This document shows, piece after piece, positions 1 to 13,326 of a stretch of DNA of 64,000 bases (within the stretch, counting starts at the first letter, position 1; every line of letters begins with the position of its first letter). The notes under the pieces were generated by a model. That model saw only the letters and a list, made by a program, of their open reading frames with translations. It made no database searches and had not been told where the DNA came from. The stretch spans positions 80,958,992 through 81,022,991 of the forward strand of contig NC_079498.1 of NCBI RefSeq assembly GCF_030052815.1, read 5' to 3'. Both the position numbers and the translations under genes were made by a program. Origin of the DNA: Hevea brasiliensis. Lineage: Eukaryota > Streptophyta > Magnoliopsida > Malpighiales > Euphorbiaceae.

Positions 1-928
1 TTGTGAATTAACATTTAATTCAATTAAACCCTAACTAAAAGAGGGATTTTTAGGTACTAACCTCTTGATGTACAATTGAAACCTCTTAGGATATTCTTAG
101 GACCCCAAATGTTGTCCCTCTAGTTTGTCCACCACAAGCACACACCAAAGTTGCAATGGCAGCCCCTAGATTAGCTTCTCAAGCCTTGTCAACCAATTTT
201 GAGATGGGGTTTATGCTTTGTGAAGGTTGTATGAATGTATTGGGAGTTAGTAACACTTTCTAATAATTTTAATTCAAGAGGAAATCAAAGTTTTTCCCTT
301 GAATCAATTGAGAAATTGAAGAGGAGAAGGAGAGAGAAAGTTGTCGTCCAACTTGAGAGAAAAGAGAGAGGTGGCTGATTTTTCTTTGTAACTTTTCTTT
401 ATATACTTAGGTCAAACCCTAATTCCCTTGCCACATGTCATCACAAGATCCCATCTTGTTATTATTTGATTTAACCCTATGAAGCCAAGTGTCAAGCTCC
501 ATTTAAATCATGATATGTGGTCTTCTATCATAGGAAGACAAGTGGCAAGATCATATGGTGCCATGTGTCACCATCTCATGGTGCCACATGTCACCATGTG
601 AAAAGACTAATTTGCCCTTACTTTTTAATTTGAGTTCTCAACCCAAAATTATAATTTCTCCTCTTTAAATCAATTTATATTAAATATAAATTAATTAATT
701 AATTAATCTCCATTAATTAATTTCTCATAATTAAATTCATATTTAATCAAATTAAATACAAATTTAATTTATACTATACATCCAATAACCTAGATTTGGT
801 TTCAAGTCATGCTAGGGACTTTGCAATCTTATTGCAAACCAAACTCTTTAATTAATTAATTAAAATATTTAATTAATCAATTAAATCACATTTTAAATGA
901 TGATTAGCTTGTGTAGATGTGTGACTTA
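1..928 (-). repeat. Left part of an old LTR-like repeat, split by a solo LTR
   Basis: AT-rich noncoding DNA without a credible gene. It continues at 4504 once the solo LTR at 934-4498 and one copy of its CTAGG duplication are removed. The joined sequence ends at 5506 in TACTAACA, which on the minus strand reads TGTTAGTAG, as an LTR would start. A minus-strand gag lies just to the right, so this could be the 3' LTR or 3' noncoding part of that element. No second copy lies in the window, so the LTR call is inference. Confidence 0.35.
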
Positions 929-933
929 CTAGG

Positions 934-3900
934 TGTAACACCCCTATGTTCGGTAGTGCGTTCTACTGTTCCGGTGACCAGTGTCTGTCCGAACAGCTAG
1001 AATGCCTAGAACTACACTTAAATATTGATGAGGAGACATAAAATAATGAAATACAAGAAAAGAAAATACAATAAAAACAAAGGAAAAATAATAGCAATGA
1101 AATGTAACCAAGTTAAATGAGTCGAGAACCATAGCGATGGGTGACCGCACCAGGAAGTTGCGGCGTTGACCGTTAACTAGCCCTGGACCGTGGGGAATCC
1201 TGGAAAATATTTTTAAGACTTAAATGAACATCTATTGAAGTATAAATGTCATTAGAAATATCAATGAAAAATTAAATAATTAGTACAAAGGAAAAAACGA
1301 GAAATCGAGAAAATGACAAAACTCGGTGTTACCGAAAAATCGAGAATGCAACCCAAATAGGGACATTGTGGTCATTTAACACCCTGAGTTGTCTTTTGAC
1401 CTAAATGTCCATTAAAAATAAATGATATTAGACTTGGAAAATCTATGAAAAAATTTCAATTATACATTTAATGGAATTTAGGGAAATGTGGGGAATTAAA
1501 TGTAATTATGAAAACTTTAGATTAAACTAATTTTAATTTGAGTTAGTGGAGGAGTATGTGTCAAATAAAAGCTTAAAAAAATAGAATTCCCTTCCATTAT
1601 CTTCTACAACCTTCTTCTTCCTTAAAGTTTGCCTTGGCCGAACCAAAGCTTGGAAGAAACCCTCCCATGGCCGCCTCACAAACAAGCTCTCTCTCACCAT
1701 TATCCAAGCTTCCATTTGTTAAAGTTCCTTCACTAAAGTTGTTCTATACAACTTGGGCAACATTTTGGGAGCAAGAAAGGAAAGTTTTGGTGGAGTTTTG
1801 AAGAACTTCAAAAGTGATAAGTGTGTATTTTCAATTCTTGTTTCATTAAAAGTGTAACCAAGGTTGTGGGTAGTTGATTTGTGGAAGAATTTTTGAAGTT
1901 TGATGAATTAGTGGAAATGTACATTTTGGCAGCCATGGAACTTCACTATGAATAGTTTGTTCTTGCATGTAAATAGTGGTTTGAAGGTTGATTTAAATGT
2001 TTAATTGTATTGAAGTTAAATTCCATGTGTAAGGTTTGATTTGTAAGCTTGAAAATTGCAAATGGAGATTGATGGGTATGTGTAAACTTGTGGCAGCCTC
2101 ATGAAGAAGATTGAAGTGTTTGAGTTCATCAAATATTGTTGAACTATGTTGTCATTGATGGCAGCATGTGTATATAAATAATTGTTGGAATTTGGACATG
2201 GAAATGAGGTATGTTCATGTGGTTGAATTGTTGTAAATGGGATTTTAATTGTTGTAAATGGGACTTTGGAAAATTCTGTATTATAGTGTGTATGTTGAGA
2301 GTGGTTACAAGCTGCCAAAATGACCAAAAATGTGAAGTAAAGTGTGTTAATGTTATGGTACAAACCAGAATTGGCATGGAAGAGTTAATTTGGTAAGTGT
2401 TGGATGTGTAATTGGTAAGGATGAACAATGTGTAATAGGGCAGTGTATGTTTTGGCTTAGAACCTTAAGTGTGTGACTCCAATTGGTATGAGACCAATTA
2501 GAGGTGAATCTAGGCACAAAATGTGCCAACTTTCATGAAGGAAGCTTACCAAAATTCTGCCTATAAGGTGACTTGAAAAATGACCAAATCTGGATTAGTG
2601 ACTTGAAAGCCTGAAAATTGACCATTTGGGCAGTAGTTAGTGTTTTGACCATAACTCACTCAAAACAGGTCCAATTGACCTAAAATTTTTATCATGAATA
2701 TTTTAGACATATATCTACAATTCTTATGAAGACAACAAAGCCCAGAAATGGCTAGAACCAAGCCAAATAGCTTGCACAAGTTTAGGTCCAAAAACTGGCC
2801 GAACCAAAAGTGACCTAAAAGTGACCTAAAGTTACCATTTTGATACATTTTGTCCAGCATTGGTAAATTGACCATAACTTGGTCTACACAACTCAGAATG
2901 ACCTGAAATTTTGCCCCGCGTGCAATAAGACATAGACCTACAAGTTTGTAGTTTTGACTGAAACCCGAAAACCGAGGGAACTAGGTCATCCGGTTAGGTC
3001 AAATTAGTATATCGAAATCCGGTAATTGCAATAAAATGCAATATACTTGGAAATGAATTGGGTAACATGCACCAACACTAAAAGGCTATAAAATGTGACA
3101 TATTGGTTACATTAAACCTAATTCACCTAGAGTGCATCGAGGGTCAACATTTTAGGTTGACTAAGGGAAATAATAGTATTCAATAAATTAATTATTAAGC
3201 ATTATGGTTTGAGACGGTTTAAATGAGTACTGAAACACTTCAAATTATGTGTTTCAGTTAGCAAAGACTTAGGGAAGGAGAAGGAAACATTGAGTCAGGG
3301 CCAAGAGATATTTATCAGAGGCTTGTGCACAACAGTTACTTCTTTTGAATTTTCAATTGAAATGAATTATGACAAATTGTCTATTATTGTTTAAATTGTG
3401 AAAAAATTGTCTTAATGATATTTGATGGATACTTATTGCTTGAAAAACATTGTAAATGGTTTGAAACCACAGCTATCATGTATATTGATTGAATTCCTAT
3501 CTAGCTTGTCTAGTGGGATGAATTGACTTTGAATTCCCTCTCTGGCTAAAGTGTTGAGGTGTGTGCCTGTTGAGGATGAATAGAATGAGTACTCATATTA
3601 TTGCTAGCTAGCTATGTTATTCCTCATTAGCCATCGGCTCTTGGGATGAATTGGACTTTGGAACATGATTAAGCTGTGTGTGTGATTTATTGATATTTAT
3701 TGTGATATTATGAAATAGAGTTTAAATTCTTTATGACATTCACTGTCCTTGAATTTAACTATGGTTTTAAGTATCCACTATTTATATGACTTATGATTTA
3801 TGATTTAAAGTTGCATTTTGTTAATGTTGTGCACCACTGAGACATTGGCTCAGCGATAGCTTTTCATTCTTTATCGCAGTAGACAGATCGATAGAGGCGC

Positions 3901-4498
3901 AGTTTGCTAGTACTACTACACTGAGAGATCATCGGGTATATTGAGTATACCATATTTTGCATTTTGTATTGTAATGTACGTTCACTGTATGTATATATTG
4001 TTCTTGGTTTTGAGCAGTTGTAAATTAAAATGGTACATTGAAGTTGTAAAATAAATTGTAAATTATTTTGGCTTGTAAAATTTGTGATATATTTCTTTTA
4101 TCTTAGCTTTTGAAAACACTGGAAAAATTATTGTGGATTTGAGTTGGCAAATGTTGAGAAACATATTGTGTTGATTGAATATTGGAGTTTGAGGATTGAA
4201 CAAAATATAGGAAGTGTTTTTTTATAGGTTTTTGAAGAACTGTTTTATTCAAAATACAGATGGCACTCTGCCAAAATTTTTACAGAAATTATTAATACTT
4301 CAAATTGTTATCTAGTTTCACTTCAGTTAAAAAAAAATTTTTAACACCTGTAAATAGTGCTCACCACTGTAAAAAGAAGTAAGAAAGGGTTTAAAATCCC
4401 TTGTAGTGTATTTAATGGGTTATCAGTAGACGGAGTTGGTAATTCATTAGGTATACTACCGGATCATGTTATGCCTTACGGAGGGGTAGGGTGTGACA
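934..4498 (+). mobile_element. Solo LTR of a large Gypsy-type, gag-only retrotransposon family
   Basis: A 3,565-bp sequence that starts TGTAACACCCC and ends GGGTAGGGTGTGACA. Its ends and most of its length match the two LTRs of the complete element at 7026-17239. It is flanked by a perfect 5-bp target-site duplication, CTAGG, at 929-933 and 4499-4503. No internal region, primer site or second LTR is attached, so this is a solo LTR left by LTR-LTR recombination. It lacks the 47-bp tandem repeats seen in the complete element's LTRs and is visibly diverged from them, so it is probably an older insertion or another subfamily. The short reading frames inside show no protein-like content. Confidence 0.92.
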
Positions 4499-4503
4499 CT
4501 AGG

Positions 4504-5506
4504 CTCATTACTTATTGGCAATGAGAGATAATATTAACTCTTAATATCATTAGAACTCTTTCTTACCGTAAATGATTTTTCTAAATCATTTCAGGCATCT
4601 CATAGACCATGGTTGACACCTAGCATAGTATGCCATGGCCACCCAATCAGTAATAAGGAATACTTTAAATGAACCTTTAATTATATGTTACCATGCACTA
4701 GAATCTCTCCGTTACAAAATCCCAATTCAAGCTGGAGTCATGGTTAATGTCAAACCCCATTTGCTATAAACATTATGTTCTCTTTTAATTCCAGTTCTTG
4801 ATTAATTAGATTTTCTTGTCAGAAACTCTTTTCTGACTAGATCTGTCTGTCCTGGCCAGGAACTTGAAATATCAATAACAATTAAATGAACATCGGATTT
4901 TATCCCTATTTACTTAGGGTAACGGATTCCATCTTAATCAACACTTATCTCTATATATAACTAGTAGGAGCCAACACATGCCTATATACCTATACACAGT
5001 ACAAGTATGAAAGCAGTATCAAACTCAAACCACCTATATACAAGATAACTGTGTTATCTCAGGTCTAAAGATTATGCACTGATATGATATATGACAATGC
5101 ATTGACAAGAGTAAACTCCATGTGATTATCATATGCGTCACTGGTTCGGCCTACTTATCAAGTATAAGTGCCTATCATGTTTATTATGTGGCATGAGACT
5201 CACCACTCCATCTTATTTATATCTCATATAAATACCTTGGGAACAAACTTGATTATAATCTTTCTGGATAAGTCATGTCCTTTGTGAAGTATCCTCGATT
5301 GTGAACCAATTTATGATACTTTGTGCTAGAAATACCGCCACTCATATTCTTAACAACTTAAGAATAGAATTTCTAACAAAATATCAATGGACCTTTTCTA
5401 TTACACATAAATATATTATGTAAACTGAAAAGTAAAATTGCCTTTTATTAATAAGATATGTACAAGATACATACAAAATGATATGCTCTAAGGCATACTA
5501 CTAACA
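4504..5506 (-). repeat. Right part of the old LTR-like repeat
   Basis: Continuation of the repeat at 1-928 after the solo LTR insertion. It is AT-rich and noncoding, and it ends TACTAACA at 5506, an LTR-like terminus when read on the minus strand. From 5507 the sequence changes to minus-strand gag. I see no gene here. Confidence 0.35.
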
Positions 5507-7020
5507 CTAGTAACCCTTGGGAATGTGCCATAGGTTGAATACTTATGAAAGGAACCTCTAGACTTCTGGATTGCCTCAATTTGAACCTATAATCTTCTAA
5601 GTTTATTGATGATAGCCCTTAAATCCACAATGGCTGTGTTGATGGGAGCCATAGGAGGAAATAGTTCTTCATCAATGATCATTGCTTCTTTTTTCTCTAG
5701 GAACTTCAAGATACCCTTATTGATGGGGTCTTAGATCACTCCCATGAGAGCCCAACAACTGTTGGTGTTGTGATTCTAGGAGTCATGGTACTTATAGTAA
5801 TCTCTCCCCTTCATTTCTTCTCTGGCTGGTAGCTTATGGTTAGGAGGGAGATTAATGAACTTCTCCTTCAACAGGAAGTCGAATATCTCCTCTATTTATT
5901 AGTATCAAAGGCGTACTGAAGGGGTATATTTAAAGCAGATTATGTTTTCCTTTATAGAGCTGGCTTGTTCGAAACACCTAAAGTAGGACAAACACAAGTA
6001 CCATAGTCACCAAGTCAGCTACAACAAGTTCATGTTTATTTACCTCCTAGTAGTAGGTTCTCGTAGATGTCCTCTTTTGATGTGACTTTTCCATCAATAG
6101 CTCCTCGTACTCGTCTACCTTGGCTACAAGTTCATAGAAATCCCTAAACTCCATCCCCTGGAACTTCTTCTTCAGCTTGATGTCCAATCCTTATTGGGCC
6201 ATCTTCACATACTCGATCTCTAATAAGAATCTATTCCTCATTTTCTTGAAATAAGCAAATAAAAAGCATCAGTTGTTTCTCTCCCTTTCTGTATCATTCT
6301 TGAAAGTTCAGTAACATATACTTCTGGCTTAGCTCAAAAGAACTGAGTGTGAAATAGCCTATCTATCTCCTACCCAAAATGCACAAAGTTTCTAAGAAGG
6401 GTAGAGTACTAAGTAAACACGGTACTAGTGAGAGAGTTTGAGAATAGTCTCAGCTTGTAATTAGCAAAATTCTCGTAATTCTCTAGTTCGCCACACTATA
6501 TTGAGAACCTTGCTATGTGCTTAAGAGTCAACTATCCATCTTCTCCTGAAAAGACAATGAAGTTCGAGATTTGGTACCCTCTTGGATATGGTTCTTCCTA
6601 TTAATAAATTCTGGATATAGATTATAGAACTTTGGTTGGCCAATCTGTCTAAGGCTAGGACCATTCATCATCCATTGTCACTTTGGGTGCAGCTGGAATG
6701 ACAAGTACCTGGACTACAGGAGCTAGTACCTGGGGAAAAGATGCTGGTACAGGTTGAGGTATCTGCACAGTAGACATTATAGTTCCTCTAAAGTTGTTGC
6801 CTCCTGAGCCAAAAGAATCAAAGGTCACCTGGGGCATATGCACCTGTTATCGCAGGAGAGTTGGTACCACTTGAGGACCTGCAATTACTTCTGCATCTTA
6901 CACACTAGGGTGACTAATCGGTTTAGAGTTACTGATGACTTGGGTGGGAACAATAGTTTTATCGCTGGGGCAGTTGACTGGACTGGTGTTCTTGTTTAGC
7001 TATTCTTCTCTCTTGTGGGG
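5507..7020 (-). pseudogene. Decayed retrotransposon gag, C-terminal part
   Basis: The minus strand between about 6500 and 5520 reads as a plant LTR-retrotransposon gag. Around 6240-6100 it gives EYVKMAQ, a stop, then GLDIKLKKKFQGMEFRDFYE, a stretch I recognise from Gypsy (Tat/Ogre-like) gag proteins. Nearer 5880-5700 comes a cysteine/histidine segment with YYKYHDS and NSCWALMG. Several in-frame stops and frame changes make it non-functional. It is cut at 7020 by the insertion of the 7026-17239 element; the missing part continues at 17245. No protease, reverse transcriptase or integrase was found with it, which fits a gag-only (TR-GAG-like) element. Confidence 0.6.
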
Positions 7021-7025
7021 TGGCC

Positions 7026-10000
7026 TGTAACACCCCTATGTTCGGTAGTGCGTTCTACTGTTACGGTGACCAGTGTCTGTCTGGACAACTAGGATGCCTA
7101 GAACAACATCTAAATGTTAGTGAGGAGACATAAAATAATGAAATACAAGAAAGGAAAATACAAAAAAAATAAAGGAAAATTAATAGCAATGAAATGTAAC
7201 CAAGTTAAACGAGCCAAAACCGTAGCGATGGGTGACCGCACCGGGAAGTTGCAGCGAGGACCGTTGACTAGCCCTGGACTGCGGGGAACTCTGGAAAATA
7301 TTTTTTAGACTTAAATAAACATCTATTGAAGTATAAATGTCATTAGAAATATCAAAGAAAAATTAATTAATTAGTACAAAGAAAAACGAGAAATCGAGAA
7401 AACGACAAAACTCGGTGTTACCGAAAAATTAGGAATGCAACCCGAATAGGGGCATTGTGGTCAATTGACACCCCGAGTTGCCTTTTGACCTAAATGTCCA
7501 TTAAAAATAAATGATATTGCACTTAGGAAATGCCATAAAAATTAGAAGTCAATTACATAGAATAAATGAAGGAAATCTAAGGGATGTAATTGAAATTAAC
7601 TAAAGTTGATTATTATAATGCTTAGGATGATTAGTGGAGCACTATGGGATTAAATAAACCTTTAAGTGGACAAATGTAAAAGCCATTTGGGACAGAAGAT
7701 GAATTCATCTTCAACCTCTCAAAACAATGGCCAAATGGAACTCCATGGAAACTCCATGGCCGAAACATGAACAACCACCATGCACCTCCATTCAAGCCCT
7801 CATTTCACCTCAACTTCTTCATTAAAGCTTGCCTATACAACTTGGTAAAGAGATTGGCAGCAAGAAGAAAGGGTTTTGATGAGTTTTTAACAAGCTTCAA
7901 ATTAAGTAACTGCTCATTTCCTCTCCCTTTCTTCCTTAAACTTTGAGTGGATGTTGTGGGTAGTTGATTTATGGAAGAATTTTTGAAGTTTCATGAATTA
8001 GTAGAAATGTACATTTTAGTAGCCATGGAACCTCAATAAGAACAACTTATTCTTGCATGTAAATAGTGGTTTGAATGATGATTTAAATGTTTAATTGTAT
8101 TGAAGTTGAATTCCATGTGTAAGGTTTGAATATAAGCTTGAAAAGCGAAAGTGGAAATTGATGGGTATGTGTAAACTTGTGGCAGCCTTATGAAGAAGAT
8201 CAAAATGTGTTGTTTCATGGTTTGGTTTATGAAATTATATTATTGAATTATGTTGTTATGGATGGCAGCATGTATGTGTGTATAAAGGTTTGAATTTGGA
8301 CATGTAAATGAGGTGCATTCATGTGTTTAATTGTTGTAAATGGACTTGGAAAAATTTGGGCTATAGTGTGCATATTGAGAATGGTTATAAGCTGCCAAAA
8401 TGACCAAAAATGTGTTGTTAAATGTGTTAATGGTAAGGTACAAAACAGAAATGTCATGGAAGAGTTAACTTGGTAAGCATAGGATGTGTAATTGATGAGT
8501 GATGAACAATGGGTAATAGGACAGTGTATGTTTTGACTTAGAACCTTAAGTGTGTGGCTCCAATTGGTATGAGACCAATTGGAGGTGAAACTAGGTACAA
8601 AATGTGCCAACTTTCATGAAGGAAGCTTACCAAAATTCTGCCTAGATATTGACTTGAAAAATGACCAAATCCGGATTAGTGCTTTGAAAGCCTGAAAATT
8701 GACCATTTGGGCAGCAGTTGGTGTTTTGGCCATAACTCACTCCAAATAGGTCCAATTGACCTGAAATTTTTACCATGAATAGTTTAGACATATATCTACA
8801 ATTCTTATGAAGACACCAATACCCAGAAATGATCATAAGCAAGTCAAATAGCTTGTACAAGTTTGGGTACAAAAACTCGCCGAACCAAAAGTGACCTAAA
8901 AATGACCTAAAGTTACCATTTTGGTACATTCTGTCCAGCATTGGTAAATTGACCATAACTTGGTCTACACAACTTAGAATGACCTGAAATTTTGCCCCGC
9001 GTGCAATAAGACATAGACCTACAAGTTTGTAGTTTGGACCGAAACCCGAAAACCGAGGGAACTAGGTCATCCGGCTAGGTCAAATTAGTATACCGAAATC
9101 TGGCAAATTGCAATAAAATGCAATATACTTGAAAATGAATTTGGTAACATGTACCAACACTAAAAGGTTATTAAATGTGACATATTGGTAACATTAGAAT
9201 TGACTCACTTAGAGTGCATCAAGGGTTAATATTATAGGTTGACTAATGAAATGAATTGAAGGGAATAGTACCAAGAAAATTTAAATATTGGATTTTATTG
9301 TTAGAAACAAATTCATTGAGTACTGAAACACTTTAAATTGTGTGTTTCAGTTGAAAAGGATATTGAGAAGCATAAGGAACACTGAGTCAGGGCCAAGAGG
9401 CATATATCAGAGGTTTGTGCACAATAGTTATTTTTTTTGAATTTTTCAATTGAAATAAATTATGATTATTTGTATGTTATTGTTTTAAATTGTGTTTGTG
9501 CATAATAATTTTGATTTCTTATTTTCTACTTAAAAATTTATTTGAACATTATAGTTTTAAATTGTGTCTGTGCACAATACTTTTTATATTCACTGCTTTT
9601 ACTAAAAAAATTTATTTGGAGAAATGAGTTATGAATAATTTTTTATTGTTTTGGCCTTGAGAATCTTATTTGGAAATTATTGTGTTGCCTACTTTGCAAA
9701 TTGAAATTTTGAGATAAAATGTGATTTGGGAATTGTATGAGATATTGTGATTTGGAATTATTTTGATTCATACTTGGCATGACACTGTTACTATGTTCCT
9801 CCTCCATTTATGGGGTGACTGTGATTATATTCCTCCCTCTTGACTTATCAGTCTGGGGTGAGTGTGATTATGTTCCTCCCTCTTTGACTTGTCAGTCTGA
9901 GGTGAGTGTGGATGAGTACTCATTATTTAGCTAGCTTCCTCCCTCATTGATTTCGATTATTGGAGTGAGTGTGTCTTGTCGTGGTGTACAACACGGCATG

Positions 10001-10923
10001 TGCGGAAAAATTGTGTCATGGCCTAAACTGTGTTATTCAGTTATTTGATCAAATGGTGTTATTGATTGGCAAAACTGTGTTATTCAGTTATTTGATCAAA
10101 TTGTGTTATTGATTGGCAAAACTGTGTTATTCAGTTATTTGATCAAATTTGTGTTATATGAACTTTGTAAATTGTGAAATAGAATTGTGAATTATTTGAT
10201 TTGTGAATTATCAATAAAAGATTTATATATCGCATTTCAAATTGTTATTGTGCACCACTGAGTAAATTTTACTCAGCGATAGCTTTTCATTCTTGTCATG
10301 GTAGCAGATCGACAGGCGTGAGACTAAGCTACTAATGCTATATTGAGAGTTCATCGGGTATATTGAGTATACCATATTTTTGCATTTTGTATTGTAATGT
10401 ATGTTCACTGTATGTATATATTGTTGTTGGTTTTGAGCAGTTGTAAATTAAAATTGTACATTAAAATTGTAAACTAAATTTGGTAATTATTTTGGCTTGT
10501 AAAAATTGTGATATATTTCTTTTGTCTCGGTTTTTGGAAACACTGGGAAATTGGTTATTGAACTGTGTTGATAATGTTTGAGAAATTTATTGTGTTGAAC
10601 AAATTGTTGGAGTTTGGGATTGAGAAATTATATATTTGAAGTGCTTTTTACAGGTTTTTGAAGAACTGTTTTATTCAAAATATAGATGGCACTTTGCCAA
10701 AATTTTTACAGAAATTATTAATACTTCAAATGTGTTATTTGGTTTCACTTCAGTTAAAAAAATTTTTAACACCTGTCAATAGTGCTCACCACTGTAAAAA
10801 GAAGTAAGAAAAGTTTTAAAATTCCTTGTAGTGTATTTAATGGGTTATCAGTAGACGAAATTGGTAATTCATTAGGTATACTACGGGATCATGTTATGCC
10901 TTATGGAGGGGTAGGGTGTGACA
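7026..10923 (+). repeat. 5' LTR of the gag-only element
   Basis: A 3,898-bp LTR, from TGTAACACCCC to GGGTGTGACA. Close to its 3' end (about 10025-10150) it carries three tandem copies of a 47-bp unit containing ACTGTGTTATTCAGTTATTT. Just upstream (about 9790-9970) are imperfect repeats around GACTTGTCAGTCTGAGGTGA. It matches the 3' LTR nearly throughout, with scattered substitutions. Reading frames inside it (such as minus-strand frames near 8248-8956) recur in the other LTR copies and look like chance frames. Confidence 0.9.
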
Positions 10924-10931
10924 TGTTTTAG

Positions 10932-10943
10932 TGGTATCAGAGC
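10932..10943 (+). promoter_or_regulatory. Primer-binding site, initiator-Met tRNA
   Basis: TGGTATCAGAGC, the usual plant retrotransposon site complementary to the 3' end of initiator methionine tRNA. It lies 8 bp inside the end of the 5' LTR and would prime minus-strand DNA synthesis. Confidence 0.9.
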
Positions 10944-11113
10944 CTGGTTTTAAAATTCTGTTTTCACCTATAATTTGAATATTCTTTCTTCATAGTACAA
11001 CTGCTCAATGTCATTGTTTAATACATACAGTACATTACATTATAAATATGCACTAACGGGAGGAAATTTCCTTGTGTTATTTGTTCAGGAGGTCTAAGAT
11101 CCTCGAATTGACT

Positions 11114-12400
11114 ATGGAAGAGGGTGATTGTTCAGTCGATCAATCGATAGAAGCTGAGGTGCAAGGGGATGCCCCAGCCCTACACAATGTCAATGGATCA
11201 GCCGCACCAGCCCCTTCAGTACCGCAGTTCCCTGCTCAATTCGCTCAGCAGATGGCTGCAATATTCTAACAGATGGCTAGTAACATGCCTACTCAAGTCC
11301 CACTACAGACACCAGTGGTACAGCCACAGTCTTCTGCTAGGCAGTTTGACAATTGATGAAATATGGGGCTATTGAGTTCAAGGGGACAGTAGATCCTCTA
11401 GAGGCAGACCAGTGGTTAGAGAGAATGGATAGGGTGTTCAAGAAACTGCACTACACAGAGGAGCTCAGATTTGAATATTCAGTGTCTCTGCTACAGGGGG
11501 ATGCATATGACTGGTGGAAAACCATTTCCCATAGTCTAGTAGAACCTTCAGTGCTAACATGGAATGATTTTCTACGGGAGTTCAGACAAAAATATGTCCC
11601 TGATGCTTATGTGGACCAGAAGCTGCAAGAGTTCCTAAGTCTAAAACAGGGGAGTAGATCAGTGGCTGAATATGAAAGGGAATTTTCCCACCTGAGCCAT
11701 TATGCAGTGAGTCTACTTTCTACCAATAGGGAGAGATGTAAGAGGTTTGGAACCAGCTTGAAGCCTAGTATCATATTACAAGTGGTCGGATTCAAACATA
11801 ACAACTTCTCTGAGCTTATTTCTCAAGCACTAGAATTAGAAAGAATTGAATCTGAAGCAGCCCCTGAGAAAAAGAAATCAGAGAAGACAGAAAAAGAGGG
11901 AAAGTCAGTAGAACAGAGTTCCAGTGGTCCTACTGGAAAGAGAAAAAACTTTGGGGGACACAACAGAGGTAGTAAGAAGTCCGGTAGAGATAGATCTTCT
12001 AGACAGAAACCACCTTGATCCGATCAGCCAACTCAATAAAAACCCAGAAATGCGCTGTCAGATCGACTTTGTGAAACTTGTGGTAAACCACATAGTGGGT
12101 TATGTTTTAGAGCCATAGGAGCATGTTTTAATTGTGGAGAGATTGGTCATTTTGCTAGGGATTATATAAATCCATGCCGTTCTGAATCATTTACTACACC
12201 AGAGGGGTCAACCTAAGTTTCTACCCTAAATAGTTCACCATCAGTTAGTAGAGGCAGAGGTAGAGGTAGGGGTAGTACACCTAGAAGTCAGAGTACTGTG
12301 AATCAGCCAGAACAAGGTGATGCTTCAGCTAGAGTATACGCTATACAATAGAGGGAAGAGGCTGAGACTTTTGACATCGTTGCTGGTACTCTCTAAACTA
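11114..12400 (+). pseudogene. Broken gag with a protease trace (Gypsy-type)
   Basis: Gag starts at the ATG at 11114 with an acidic N-terminus (MEEGDCSVDQ). It meets a TAA at 11267-11269 and shifts frame near 11350. It then reads openly at 11353-12018 as a typical Retrotrans_gag domain, including ADQWLERMDRVFKKLHYTEE, DAYDWWKTI and FRQKYVPDAYVDQKLQEFLS, followed by a lysine-rich tail. After another frame break, a CCHC zinc-knuckle remnant, CFNCGEIGHFARDY, appears near 12130-12170 with its last cysteine changed to tyrosine. A stretch near 12425-12470, LFDLGSAYFYVSTSIVC, resembles the aspartic protease active-site region with D-L-G-S instead of the usual D-S/T-G. No pol follows. Confidence 0.8.
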
Positions 12401-13312
12401 GTAACTAATATATATATATGTATTGTTTGACCTGGGGTCTGCATACTTTTATGTGAGTACCAGTATTGTTTGCCTTCCTGCTGTCCCTCATATATAAAAT
12501 AAAAAATAAAAAAAAATTGTTAGTTACCTAAAATTAAGTTACAGTAATGGAATTGCTCTAGATGGGGGCAAAGATGCTACAGTTAGTAATTGTCAATGGA
12601 TATTGTAATTAGAATAAGTTTCAGATATTAGTGAATTCGAAAAGGATAAAAGGATAGGAAAGTTTAATCTATTGGGATGTATCGTAGTAACTATGCAATG
12701 TTCTTGATGTTTATACTGTAAGCTGCAGATTACAGTACTGACTTGAGATTCTTGTGTAGAGCTATGTACTACTCGATAGTACACCAAGATGAGAATAGTT
12801 GCCAACGGCATCTGTTTTGGTATAGTTATGCAAGGACAGAATTTAATTGTTAGAAATAAGTTTGAAAATCCTACTTAGGGAGTTAAAACTCAAAAGTTAG
12901 AATATCGAAAGGTTATAGTTTAATACAAAAGGAAGCAAGTTATAAAATATTAATCTATAAGAAGAGTTGTGGAAGTAAAAATTTGAATAGTTGGTTCAGA
13001 TATAACAAAGAAATGTTACGAATGTGAGTAAGATTGTTGACTAGAATGGTCAAAGAACCAATGACTAGATAAATAATTCTAATACGACCATAATGGTCAT
13101 TCAAGAAGGGAACATGAATCGAAATATTAGACAGAACGATAGTAAGAAATGATTAGTGCTATATAAACAAAGTAAATGTTATATTAGATTGTTAAAAGTT
13201 TTACACAAATTCAGAAGAAAGAAGATTATACGATCATATAGAAAGGAGAAAATAAACGTGTGAATATTGTAAGACGGCTATTGAGTAAAATTTCATGGAC
13301 GAAATTTATTTT
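12401..13312 (+). other. Noncoding internal 3' region of the gag-only element
   Basis: About 900 bp between the protease trace and the polypurine tract, where reverse transcriptase, RNase H and integrase would lie in an autonomous Gypsy element. Apart from the protease trace at its left end I recognise nothing coding; it is AT-rich with many stops in all frames. Confidence 0.6.
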
Positions 13313-13325
13313 AAGGGGGGGAGAA
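13313..13325 (+). promoter_or_regulatory. Polypurine tract
   Basis: AAGGGGGGGAGAA directly before the 3' LTR start at 13327, in the standard position for priming plus-strand DNA synthesis of an LTR retrotransposon. Confidence 0.85.
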
Positions 13326-13326
13326 T

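Noticed and set aside
2016..2428. Overlapping minus-strand open frames of 94-115 codons, and similar ones at 8248-8956 and 14528-14890
   Set aside because: They lie inside LTRs, recur at the same relative place in each LTR copy, have biased low-complexity composition and match no retroelement protein. They are treated as chance frames.
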